Positions 15,038-21,643 of a stretch of 24,733 bases of DNA are shown here, piece after piece. The notes beneath the pieces were generated by a model. That model was not told the origin of the DNA. It was given only the letters and a program-made list of their open reading frames with translations, and searched no databases. A program made the translations under genes and the position numbers. The stretch covers positions 1-24,733 of the forward strand of contig CAUDEQ010000023.1 in assembly GCA_958448635.1 (NCBI GenBank). Direction: 5' to 3'. The DNA is from an uncultured Bacillota bacterium. Its GTDB lineage: Bacteria > Bacillota > Clostridia > Peptostreptococcales > Anaerovoracaceae. Position 1 is the stretch's first letter. Each line of letters starts with the position of its first letter.

Positions 15038-15544
15038 ATGGCCATGAATCAGGTGAACACCACATGGATAGAGAGGGATAATATGACGCCGGTGATGGAA
15101 AATGCTGCATACCGCAGCAACTCCACATCATCATATGATGATGATATTCCCGTATCGGAGATAAACATAGAGGAGACTACAGCCGGCAGCAACGGCAATC
15201 AGGGGTATCCGGAGAGCTATCCGCAGATAATCCCGGACAGTCCTACCTTTACTGTTCCGGCAAACCCTTTGCTTCCGGACAAGTACAATGAGATACTGGA
15301 TTATAATTTGGTACAGTATCTCAACGGCATATTCAGGACGCAGATAGGAAGGTTCGTGAGGATACAGCAGTTGATAGGATCCAATATAACTCAGGATTTC
15401 GACGGATTTCTCATAGGCGTGGGAATCAACTACATCATACTTCAGGAATATGCGAACCAGGATATAAGGATACTGGATATTTACGGCATCAAGCAGATGT
15501 ATGTGCATTATTCGGAGCCGGTGCCTCCTTTTACGGGAATATAG
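15038..15544 (+). CDS. gerQ: GerQ-like spore coat protein
   Basis: The 168-residue protein has a low-complexity, acidic N-terminal half (about 1-85, Asn/Ser/Asp/Pro-rich) and a C-terminal domain of about 80 residues: YLNGIFRTQIGRFVRIQQL, then FDGFLIGVGINYIILQEY and IYGIKQMYVHY. This resembles GerQ (YwdL), the inner-coat protein needed to localise CwlJ. The adjacency to cwlJ supports it. ATG 15038 follows AGAGAGG; the overlapping GTG at 15029 lies in that site and is unlikely. The first lysine is near residue 88, whereas B. subtilis GerQ is cross-linked by transglutaminase through N-terminal lysines. An 18-bp perfect palindrome (15126-15143) lies within the coding region. Confidence 0.78.
   Translation: MAMNQVNTTWIERDNMTPVMENAAYRSNSTSSYDDDIPVSEINIEETTAGSNGNQGYPESYPQIIPDSPTFTVPANPLLPDKYNEILDYNLVQYLNGIFRTQIGRFVRIQQLIGSNITQDFDGFLIGVGINYIILQEYANQDIRILDIYGIKQMYVHYSEPVPPFTGI
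15126..15143. repeat. Perfect 18-bp palindrome inside the gerQ-like gene
   Basis: CATCATCATATGATGATG equals its own reverse complement. It spans codons in the Ser-Tyr-Asp-rich N-terminal part. No function is evident; it could be an operator or chance from repeated GAT codons. Confidence 0.6.
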
Positions 15545-15586
15545 CCGCATTGCGAAGAAAACGCAAAGAACACAGATCAGACGCAG

Positions 15587-15616
15587 AAGACTCCGCAGCG
15601 TTATGCGGAGTCTTTT
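15587..15616 (+). terminator. Intrinsic terminator of cwlJ-gerQ
   Basis: AAGACTCCGCA (15587-15597) and TGCGGAGTCTT (15604-15614) form a perfect 11-bp stem with a 6-nt loop, and the Ts run to 15616. It lies 43 nt after the gerQ-like stop. Confidence 0.8.
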
Positions 15617-15641
15617 GACGTGGTTTTCAAAATGATGCTTT

Positions 15642-15670
15642 TTTACATGTGGATTATGGTGTATTATAGT
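15642..15670 (+). promoter_or_regulatory. Strong predicted sigma-A promoter for the ATPase-VWA cassette
   Basis: TTTACA (15642-15647), an exact 17-nt spacer and TATAGT (15665-15670). Start would be near 15677, giving a leader of about 155 nt. Confidence 0.65.
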
Positions 15671-15676
15671 ATAGTT

Positions 15677-15834
15677 AAAAACAACGAAGACTGTGACTGC
15701 TATTTTGCAGCGGCCGGCTTTGAGAAGAGGCATTCTGAGGCCTCAGGAGTCATGGGGCGCACAGCGCATGGCGAAGGCAAGAGCTTCTGTAGGCAAAGTG
15801 CAGTCTCGTAATAAAAGTGAGGATGGACAAGCGT
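15677..15834 (+). ncRNA. Folded 5' leader of unknown class ahead of the ATPase gene
   Basis: An outer stem joins CG-AGACTG (15685-15693, one bulged A) to CAGTCTCG (15801-15808). Inside it are hairpins CTGC/GCAG (15697-15710), GAGGC/GCCTC (15727-15744), GCGC/GCGC (15757-15767) and GAAG/CTTC (15773-15787). The outer stem closes just before the ribosome binding site (GAGGATGG). This is the layout of a cis-regulatory RNA, but I do not recognise a known riboswitch core. No convincing gene is present, although short in-frame ORFs exist. Confidence 0.4.
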
Positions 15835-17568
15835 ATGGGATACGAATATAAGTTATTAGCTGAAGAGCAGGTGTTTGGTCCGGAAAGGCTCGATGTTATA
15901 GCGCTTTGCGGTGCTGTGTGCAGGGCGTCGGATTTCGCAGTGCTGACGGGAGCCGGCACGGATGAAGAGGGAAGCTGTGAGTGGTTTCTTTCTTCTGCGG
16001 CAGGCTACGGAGATGCATGTGTGGTAGACATGAAGGGAGAGCGCAAGGCTGTATATGCGACAGCTTACGGAAATGTGAGACCGGTAATAGCATGTGATGA
16101 TATATCGGACATGGACTGCAGGCTTTTTAAGGATATTTCGGGAGCTACAGAGGTTGAATTCGGCGAGTATCCTCAGGCTGCAGCGGATAAAAAGACGTCC
16201 AATGCACTTGAAGAGGCTTTTTCCATAGGCAGCATGATAAAGACAGGGAAAAAATACAGTGCGGCATACGAAGAGCTTCAGTATGAAGAAAAGAAATATA
16301 TAAGGATAGCATATGCTGCAGGAGAAAAATGCAGGCTTTCAAACGGCAAAACGTATATGAACGGGGAAATCGCCTGGGTGAAGGTGGAGCCGGTTATATG
16401 GCTGTACGATGAAAGGGCAGGGGTAATGATAAGCAGAGAGGTCCTCGTATCCGGACAGATATATTCAGCGGACAGCTTTTATGACGGAGATTTCTCAAAA
16501 ACAGCTCTTTGCAGCTTTTTAAGCGGCAGCCTTGCCGGGGATATTATCCCCAGCGTCGTGAGACAGCTCACTGAGGAAGAAAAAAAGCGCCATGAGGAGC
16601 AGATGAAGAGGGCGGCAAGAAGGAGGAATCCGTACGGACTGACCTTCGGCGAGGTGAGCGAGGAGGATATCATAAGGGGAGCCATCGAAAGCGATGTGGC
16701 TGTATTCCTGCATGGCGCATCCTCCGAAGGAAAGAGCGCCAGGGTGAAGCAGATCGATCCCACATGCGAAATCATATATCTGCGTAACGCTACGCCGGAC
16801 AGCCTCAACGGCAGAAGCGTCTACAACCAGTCTACGGGTGAAATGATAGACATACCTCCGGCGTGGCTGAAGAAGCTGAGAAAGAAATGCGAGGAGGAGC
16901 CGGATAAGCCTCATGTCGTGTTTTTTGACGAGATAAACAATGCTCTGCCCAGCATACAGGGAATGGCTTTCAATATAGTTCTGGACAGAGAGGTGAACGG
17001 CATCTGGAAGCTGCCTGACAACGCCAGAATAGTGGCGGCGGGAAACGACATGGAGGACTCACTGGCGGCCCATCAGCTGGCGCAGCCGTTTTTCAACAGG
17101 TTTGCTCATGTGTACATAAATACGACGACAGATAAATGGCTGAAATGGGCACGAAGAAGCAGGATACACCCTGCCATATACGCATATATCGCATTCAAGC
17201 GGGGTGAAACGCTGAGAAGTCCCTACGACGGGAAAAAACCCAATGCAGATCCGAGAAAATGGGAGATGGCATCAAAGATGCTGTATGCGACAGGTCAGCC
17301 GGAAATGCTGCGCTCGCTGCTGGGTGAGGAGATAACGGATGAATTTGTGAAATTCTGCAGTCAGGCCGTGATCACCGTCGAGGATGTGATAAAGGGCGAC
17401 TACAGCGAGGAAGAGATAAGCAATATGAATACTTCGGAGAGATATGCCACCACTGTCGGACTGTCGCTGGCGGAGGATGAAAATCGAGATGCGATAAGAG
17501 AATTTGTGTCGAAATTAGGCGAGGAATTTCTGAGACTGCTGGATTCATTCACAGCGGCAGAGGAGTAA
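15835..17568 (+). CDS. AAA+ ATPase (MoxR-like/AAA_5) with DUF6273-like N-terminal extension
   Basis: The 577-residue cytoplasmic protein has two parts. Residues 1 to about 250 resemble DUF6273-type proteins of Clostridia: VEFGEYPQ, then KKYIRIAYA, GKTYMNGEIAWVKVEPVIWL and MISREVLVSGQIY. Residues about 270-577 are an AAA+ module: Walker A GASSEGKS (294-301), Walker B VVFFDEINN with D365/E366, sensor-like ARIVAAGND, and FFNRF with a candidate arginine finger. A Lys/Arg-rich stretch (EEKKRHEEQMKRAARRR) joins them. GAGGATGG favours ATG 15835 over GTG 15817 or ATG 15823. The stop is 4 nt before the VWA gene. By analogy to MoxR-VWA pairs (RavA-ViaA, CoxD-CoxE) it may act as a maturation chaperone; the target is unknown. 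Confidence 0.8.
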   Translation: MGYEYKLLAEEQVFGPERLDVIALCGAVCRASDFAVLTGAGTDEEGSCEWFLSSAAGYGDACVVDMKGERKAVYATAYGNVRPVIACDDISDMDCRLFKDISGATEVEFGEYPQAAADKKTSNALEEAFSIGSMIKTGKKYSAAYEELQYEEKKYIRIAYAAGEKCRLSNGKTYMNGEIAWVKVEPVIWLYDERAGVMISREVLVSGQIYSADSFYDGDFSKTALCSFLSGSLAGDIIPSVVRQLTEEEKKRHEEQMKRAARRRNPYGLTFGEVSEEDIIRGAIESDVAVFLHGASSEGKSARVKQIDPTCEIIYLRNATPDSLNGRSVYNQSTGEMIDIPPAWLKKLRKKCEEEPDKPHVVFFDEINNALPSIQGMAFNIVLDREVNGIWKLPDNARIVAAGNDMEDSLAAHQLAQPFFNRFAHVYINTTTDKWLKWARRSRIHPAIYAYIAFKRGETLRSPYDGKKPNADPRKWEMASKMLYATGQPEMLRSLLGEEITDEFVKFCSQAVITVEDVIKGDYSEEEISNMNTSERYATTVGLSLAEDENRDAIREFVSKLGEEFLRLLDSFTAAEE

Positions 17569-17572
17569 AGAG

Positions 17573-18769
17573 ATGTACGACATTGGATTGCTGAAGAAAA
17601 AGACAGTCGCTGTCTATCCGTATTTCGGAAGCATTGCAGCATCTCTGGAATGCGTGGAGGAGTGCAGCTCGGAAGGCTTCACCAGAGAGGGAAATACCAT
17701 AACATATGATCCGCAATATATGGCAGGACTTTCGGAGAATGATCAGCTGTTTCTAATGGCTCATGAGCTGTGTCATATAGCCTTCGAGCATGACAGGAGA
17801 GGAAAGGGCAGGGATCGCCTCATCTGGGACGATGCAACCGACGCTGTTATCAATCAGATGCTCAAGAGAGACGGTTTTGAGCTGATGGAGGGCTGTATAG
17901 ATTATCCGGAGGCCACTGGATATGATGCAGAGCAGTATTACAGCATTCTTCTGGAGGCAAAGCTGGAGATAGAGCTTACGGCAGGCAGCATGGAGGGGCA
18001 GAAAGGCTCTGCTCCCAAAGGAGCGGGAGACTTTCAGAATAAAGAAGAGGATGATAACCGGGAGCTCAGCGAGGAGGAGCTCGCCGATATGGAGCTTCTT
18101 ACAGAGGATATGGAATTTCCGTCAACAGATGACGGCCGTGAGGCTTCGGAGGAATCAGTTTCCGACGGCAAAGAGGATGAAGAGGAATATGCTCTCGTGG
18201 AGAAAAAGGAAGCTGAGGCAGGCAATTCTGTAAATCGTGATAAAAGAGAGGTGGACGAACCCGGTATCGCACCTCCTGATGCAGATTGGCGTATGCTGCT
18301 TAACGATTCGGTGAATCATGAGGTGGATTGGTCCTATGAAAAGGCTGTTATCGAAGACGGAGTCGTAAGACCGGTCCTTCAGGAGATATCCGTGCCGGAT
18401 GCCGAGATAGTGCTGGACACCAGCTGGTCTGTGGATGAGGAGCTTCTCAGAAGATTCTTGAGGGAATGTAAGAACATACTGCAGCTTTCGAGGATCAGGG
18501 CAGGCTGCTTCGATACTGTTTTCTACGGATTTCACGACATAAGGACTGAAAAAGATATAGATGATATGGTATTTGAAGGCGGGGGAGGTACGGATTTCAA
18601 TGTGGCTGCGGCAGCATTTTCTCCGCGTGCCGACAACAGGGTAGTCTTTACCGACGGTCAGGCGCCGGATCCGGAAAAATATGTGCCGGCGATATGGGTG
18701 GTTTACGGCGATGAGGAGATCCATCCTCCGGGAGGCATAGTAATACATATAGATCCTGATAAGCTTTGA
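17573..18769 (+). CDS. DUF2201-type putative metallopeptidase with C-terminal VWA-like domain
   Basis: A 398-residue protein, likely the partner of the upstream ATPase. Residues 1-130 contain a zinc-protease-like motif HELCHIAFEH (64-73: H64, E65, H68, possibly H73) followed by DATDAVINQML, as in DUF2201 N-terminal domains. Residues about 135-235 are a long, very acidic linker. Residues about 278-398 are a VWA-like domain with a complete MIDAS: DTSWS (282-286), GGTDF with Thr340, and FTDGQAPD. AGAGGAG just before ATG 17573 overlaps the ATPase stop, so the pair is coupled. Whether it is a protease, or a metal-loading or scaffold protein driven by the ATPase, is not known. Confidence 0.82.
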   Translation: MYDIGLLKKKTVAVYPYFGSIAASLECVEECSSEGFTREGNTITYDPQYMAGLSENDQLFLMAHELCHIAFEHDRRGKGRDRLIWDDATDAVINQMLKRDGFELMEGCIDYPEATGYDAEQYYSILLEAKLEIELTAGSMEGQKGSAPKGAGDFQNKEEDDNRELSEEELADMELLTEDMEFPSTDDGREASEESVSDGKEDEEEYALVEKKEAEAGNSVNRDKREVDEPGIAPPDADWRMLLNDSVNHEVDWSYEKAVIEDGVVRPVLQEISVPDAEIVLDTSWSVDEELLRRFLRECKNILQLSRIRAGCFDTVFYGFHDIRTEKDIDDMVFEGGGGTDFNVAAAAFSPRADNRVVFTDGQAPDPEKYVPAIWVVYGDEEIHPPGGIVIHIDPDKL

Positions 18770-18943
18770 TGTTAGGGGATGATTAAGGCCATCTATGATA
18801 TCGGAAAAGCCAATGCTTAAGAGAAGAACAGTGGAGAGAAATGTGAAATATGTTGTTGCTTTATGGGTGGTTGTTGTATAATAGAAAGCAGTCCCCGGAT
18901 GCTTTAAATTGGAATTTTATCGGTGGATTTAAGGAGGAATACA
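18770..18943 (+). other. Intergenic region before the NimA-like gene
   Basis: 174 bases without a supported gene. The first 80 show no terminator hairpin with a T-tract. The second half holds the promoter at 18853-18882 and the ribosome binding site AAGGAGG shortly before 18944. Confidence 0.5.
18853..18882 (+). promoter_or_regulatory. Predicted sigma-A promoter for the NimA-like gene
   Basis: TTGTTG (18853-18858), an 18-nt spacer and consensus TATAAT (18877-18882). It implies a leader of about 55 nt. Confidence 0.6.
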
Positions 18944-19414
18944 ATGTTCAGAGAGATGAGAAGAAAAGACAAGCTGAAGACGCAGGAAGAAGCAGTAATG
19001 ATATTGAACCAGTGTACCAATGGGGTGCTGTCTGTATCGGGAGACGACGGGTACCCATACGGCGTTCCTGTGAGCCATGTTTATAACGATGGTAAGATAT
19101 ACTTCCACTGTGCAGGAGAAGGCCATAAGCTGGATGCCGTCAGAGCGAACCCAAAGGTTTCCTTCACGGTGGTCGGAGCAGACAATATTGCTCCCGAAAA
19201 ATTCACTACTTCATACAAGAGCGTTGTAGCCTCTGGAAAGGCATACGTTATAGAAGATGACGTCAGGAAAAGGAAAGTGCTGGAGATGATCCTGAGTAAG
19301 TATTCGGCGGATTTCATGGAAAGCGGCAAACAGTACATAGATAATATGTGGGAAAAGACATATGTCGTTGAAATCGAAATAGAGCATATGACCGGAAAGG
19401 GCCTGGCGAAATAG
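18944..19414 (+). CDS. Pyridoxamine 5'-phosphate oxidase-fold flavoprotein, NimA-like
   Basis: A 156-residue soluble protein of the split-barrel FMN-binding family (Pyridox_oxase_2), which includes NimA 5-nitroimidazole reductases. Visible features are the N-terminal MFREMRRKD, GVLSVSGDDGYPYGVPVSHVY and KIYFHCAGEGHKLDAVRANPK; His55 and His61 sit where the family places cofactor or active-site residues. ATG 18944 follows AAGGAGG; an in-frame ATG at 18923 is upstream of that site and is rejected. Most relatives are general flavin reductases or uncharacterised, so drug resistance should not be inferred. It is a single gene with its own promoter. Confidence 0.85.
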   Translation: MFREMRRKDKLKTQEEAVMILNQCTNGVLSVSGDDGYPYGVPVSHVYNDGKIYFHCAGEGHKLDAVRANPKVSFTVVGADNIAPEKFTTSYKSVVASGKAYVIEDDVRKRKVLEMILSKYSADFMESGKQYIDNMWEKTYVVEIEIEHMTGKGLAK

Positions 19415-19443
19415 CTGACAGAATCATTTTCCCTGCGTTTTAT

Positions 19444-19465
19444 GATGTCAATGCTATTTGACATC
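19444..19465. repeat. Inverted repeat overlapping the -35 of the hdeD-like promoter
   Basis: GATGTCAA (19444-19451) and TTGACATC (19458-19465) are exact inverted repeats with a 6-nt loop, and the right arm contains the -35 TTGACA. It could be an operator, or the terminator stem of the NimA-like gene without a T-tract. Confidence 0.5.
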
Positions 19466-19489
19466 GGGGGGGGGATTTTATGCTATAAA
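19458..19489 (+). promoter_or_regulatory. Promoter with a nine-G tract in its spacer, for the hdeD-like gene
   Basis: Consensus TTGACA (19458-19463) and extended -10 TGCTATAAA (19481-19489; -10 at 19484-19489) are separated by 20 nt that include GGGGGGGGG (19466-19474). Loss of three Gs would give the optimal 17-nt spacing. This is the layout of slipped-strand phase-variable promoters. Confidence 0.45.
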
Positions 19490-19530
19490 CCTATTAGTAT
19501 ATTGGTTTAAAACAGACGGGAGGAATTGTT

Positions 19531-20055
19531 TTGAAAGTTGTAACTATAATCTTAGGTGTTATTACGCTGTTGGCAGGTATTTTCTGTCTTGCACATCCGG
19601 CATTTACTGCATTCAGCATCGCATGGCTGCTTGGCCTTCTGCTTATAGCCAGCGGTATAAGCATAATCGCCAATTACTTCAGCAAGAAGGAAGGCAGCGG
19701 ATGGGATATCTTTTTCGCAATACTGTCGATCATAGGCGGAGGTCTGCTGATGTGCAACTATTTCAGCGCACTTTTCGCAGACACCATCATCGTGTACTTC
19801 ATTGCGGGCATGGTGGCATTCATGGGAATAAGCCGTATAGCTTCTTCACTGCAGATGAAAAAAAGCGGAGCTCCGTGGGTGTGGACGTTAATATCGGGAA
19901 TCATTTCCCTGCTTGTATCACTGTTCACATTTGTAAATCCTATATTTGGAATTCTGTTCATCGACTATATGTTTGCGGTGATATTCATAATACAGGGAAT
20001 AAACCTGATATTGTTTGGTGCTATGTTTAAGCCTTTTGGAAAAAAGAATAAATAA
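19531..20055 (+). CDS. HdeD family (DUF308) membrane protein
   Basis: The 174-residue protein has six hydrophobic helices in three pairs, matching the DUF308/HdeD fold: LGVITLLAGIFCLAHPAFT, then AWLLGLLLIASGISII and IISLLVSLFTFVNPIFG, with the repeated AHP/VNP turn after a helix. E. coli HdeD is linked to acid resistance at high cell density; the function in Firmicutes is unknown. Translation starts at TTG 19531, supported by GGGAGGA (19518-19524) 6 nt upstream; no better ATG exists. It is followed by a strong terminator and converges on the L,D-transpeptidase gene. A phase-variable-looking promoter lies upstream. Confidence 0.85.
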   Translation: MKVVTIILGVITLLAGIFCLAHPAFTAFSIAWLLGLLLIASGISIIANYFSKKEGSGWDIFFAILSIIGGGLLMCNYFSALFADTIIVYFIAGMVAFMGISRIASSLQMKKSGAPWVWTLISGIISLLVSLFTFVNPIFGILFIDYMFAVIFIIQGINLILFGAMFKPFGKKNK

Positions 20056-20067
20056 CAGAAAAAGAAA

Positions 20068-20102
20068 ATCCACCGGTAAATCCGGTGGATAATTTTTTTT
20101 TT
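20068..20102. terminator. Strong, probably bidirectional terminator
   Basis: ATCCACCGG (20068-20076), a 5-nt loop and CCGGTGGAT (20082-20090), followed by AA and ten Ts on the + strand. The - strand side also has a T-rich tract (TTTTCTTTTT), so it can serve both the hdeD-like gene and the convergent L,D-transpeptidase gene. Confidence 0.88.
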
Positions 20103-20116
20103 GCATACGCTATTGT

Positions 20117-21514
20117 CTAATAATGTACGATTACAGGAGTGCCGATTTCCGCCATATTGTAGAATGACGGCATGTTCCTCGGAGGTATATTGAGACAGCC
20201 ATGACTTCCGTTATATTTCCATATGCTGCCACCGTAAGTGCTTCTCCAGTCTGAGTCGTGAAAGCCCTCGCCGGACCAGTTTATTCCCAGCCAGTATTTT
20301 ACAGGACTGGCATATTCGGTGCCGTCGACGTTATCTCCTCTCAATACCACATTCCGAACCTTGTTGATGACATAGAAGGTACCTATATCAGTCAGGGTGC
20401 CGGTTGCTCTGTTACCGGATACGAAGTCAGATGAAAACACCAGCTCTCCATTTTTGTAGTATCTTACTTTTTGCTGTGAAATATCCGCATCTATATACGT
20501 GTCACCCATGATTTTAGCATATTCTCCAAATCCTGAAGCAGAGAATTCCGGCTTGCGGGATACGTTTTTATGAGAATTGATGTCAGCAGTAAGGTGTGCA
20601 GCCTCGCTTTCCTGATCTATTTCCCATCCGTATATGCCTCCGGAAACGGTGATATCCTTACCGGAATACGATCTGAACTTTCTCTCTGCACCGATATTGT
20701 CGTATTCATCGGCCAGCTTCGATACATAGGATCTTACTGCTTTTTCATCGGCATTGCCGGACATATCGTCAAGCATCAGTCCTGCAAGCTGCTCAGGACT
20801 GATGGTGAATGTATCCTCTCCCAGCTGATATGTTATCTTTTGCTTCAGATACTTTCTGCAGAATTTCTGATATTCCAGCAGCTTAGGGTCATCCGAAGTT
20901 ACTTCAGGCAGCGATAGATATTTTTCGTTGTCGAAGACAAATACAGGCTTTCCACGCTCGATATGCGATGTAATATCGTTGAACACCTTGTCGATATCAG
21001 GCTCCGTGCCGACGACCTCCTTTACTATTTTGAAGTCGGGATCCTCCATGTCCACATATGCATCACGTCCCGGAATGGCATTTTTGATGATGAAGCACTC
21101 GCTGTTCTTCACCCTGTCCTTGAATTCAGGGTCGAAATCAGAGACCTTCATGGGGATGTTCACGTCAAAAGAAGTTCCAAGATAATGGTTGAAGGAAGCA
21201 GACAGCAGGTTCCTCTTCTTGATTTTATTCAGTGAAGCTGCGATATCGTACTTGTATCCGAAGTCTGTGAAGTCTGCCAGCTCATCCTTCAGCTTGCCGG
21301 TGACAGTAATATGTCTGCTGTTCCATCTCTCCGAAAGAAGAGTCTCAGCCTGACGGTACGTCATACCGGAACAATCGATACCGTTTATGGTTGTTTTTTC
21401 AGGTAATCGCTCTTCGTCGAAGTCAGAAGTCACAGTGTAGGCAAAGGCCGTACCACCGAGAGCTGCGACCGATATGGCGGCGATTATCAAGAATGTGATC
21501 AAGAACTTTTTCAT
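20117..21514 (-). CDS. L,D-transpeptidase (YkuD) with N-terminal peptidoglycan-binding-like domain
   Basis: A 465-residue membrane-anchored cell-wall enzyme that makes 3-3 peptidoglycan cross-links or links proteins to the wall. Residues 1-26 form an uncleaved signal anchor or signal peptide. Residues about 40-310 are a PG_binding_4-type region beginning TTINGIDCSGMT. Residues about 340-465 are the YkuD domain: YIDADISQQKVRYYKNGELV, GTLTDIGTFYV, and catalytic SHGCLNIPP with Cys440 and His438. The length and layout match clostridial Ldt proteins with beta-lactam-tolerant cross-linking potential. ATG 21514 has GGAGG 4 nt upstream. It is divergent from dnaE across an AT-rich gap. Confidence 0.92.
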   Translation of the reverse strand: MKKFLITFLIIAAISVAALGGTAFAYTVTSDFDEERLPEKTTINGIDCSGMTYRQAETLLSERWNSRHITVTGKLKDELADFTDFGYKYDIAASLNKIKKRNLLSASFNHYLGTSFDVNIPMKVSDFDPEFKDRVKNSECFIIKNAIPGRDAYVDMEDPDFKIVKEVVGTEPDIDKVFNDITSHIERGKPVFVFDNEKYLSLPEVTSDDPKLLEYQKFCRKYLKQKITYQLGEDTFTISPEQLAGLMLDDMSGNADEKAVRSYVSKLADEYDNIGAERKFRSYSGKDITVSGGIYGWEIDQESEAAHLTADINSHKNVSRKPEFSASGFGEYAKIMGDTYIDADISQQKVRYYKNGELVFSSDFVSGNRATGTLTDIGTFYVINKVRNVVLRGDNVDGTEYASPVKYWLGINWSGEGFHDSDWRSTYGGSIWKYNGSHGCLNIPPRNMPSFYNMAEIGTPVIVHY

Positions 21515-21643
21515 ATAGCCTCCTTCGATGCCTCTATTTTACTTTATTTAATATGTAATTTAAAGTAAAAATTAAAGATAAATAAGTATACTTTTGTGTT
21601 AAAATACTGATGTATATTATTATATGTAATACGAGGTAAATAA
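21515..21643. promoter_or_regulatory. AT-rich divergent promoter region between ldt and dnaE
   Basis: 129 bases, very A+T-rich. On the + strand TGTTAAAAT (21597-21605) matches an extended -10 for dnaE, with a poor -35. GAGG at 21632-21635 is the dnaE ribosome binding site. On the - strand GGAGG lies just before the ldt start, but no -35/-10 pair stood out. Confidence 0.45.

Noticed and set aside
15620..15811. 63-codon + strand frame in the leader of the ATPase cassette
   Set aside because: It starts upstream of the predicted promoter, has no ribosome binding site at its first ATG, and the sequence is better explained as folded leader RNA.
15677..15834. Leader RNA as a known riboswitch (c-di-GMP, TPP, FMN, glycine, purine, cobalamin)
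   Set aside because: None of the conserved core sequences of these classes is visible, so it is left unclassified.
18850..19086. 78-codon + strand frame overlapping the NimA-like gene
   Set aside because: It overlaps the promoter and the well-supported NimA-like gene in another frame and has no ribosome binding site.
18944..19414. nim nitroimidazole resistance gene
   Set aside because: The fold and N-terminus resemble NimA, but most relatives are uncharacterised flavin-binding proteins. Nothing here shows resistance activity.
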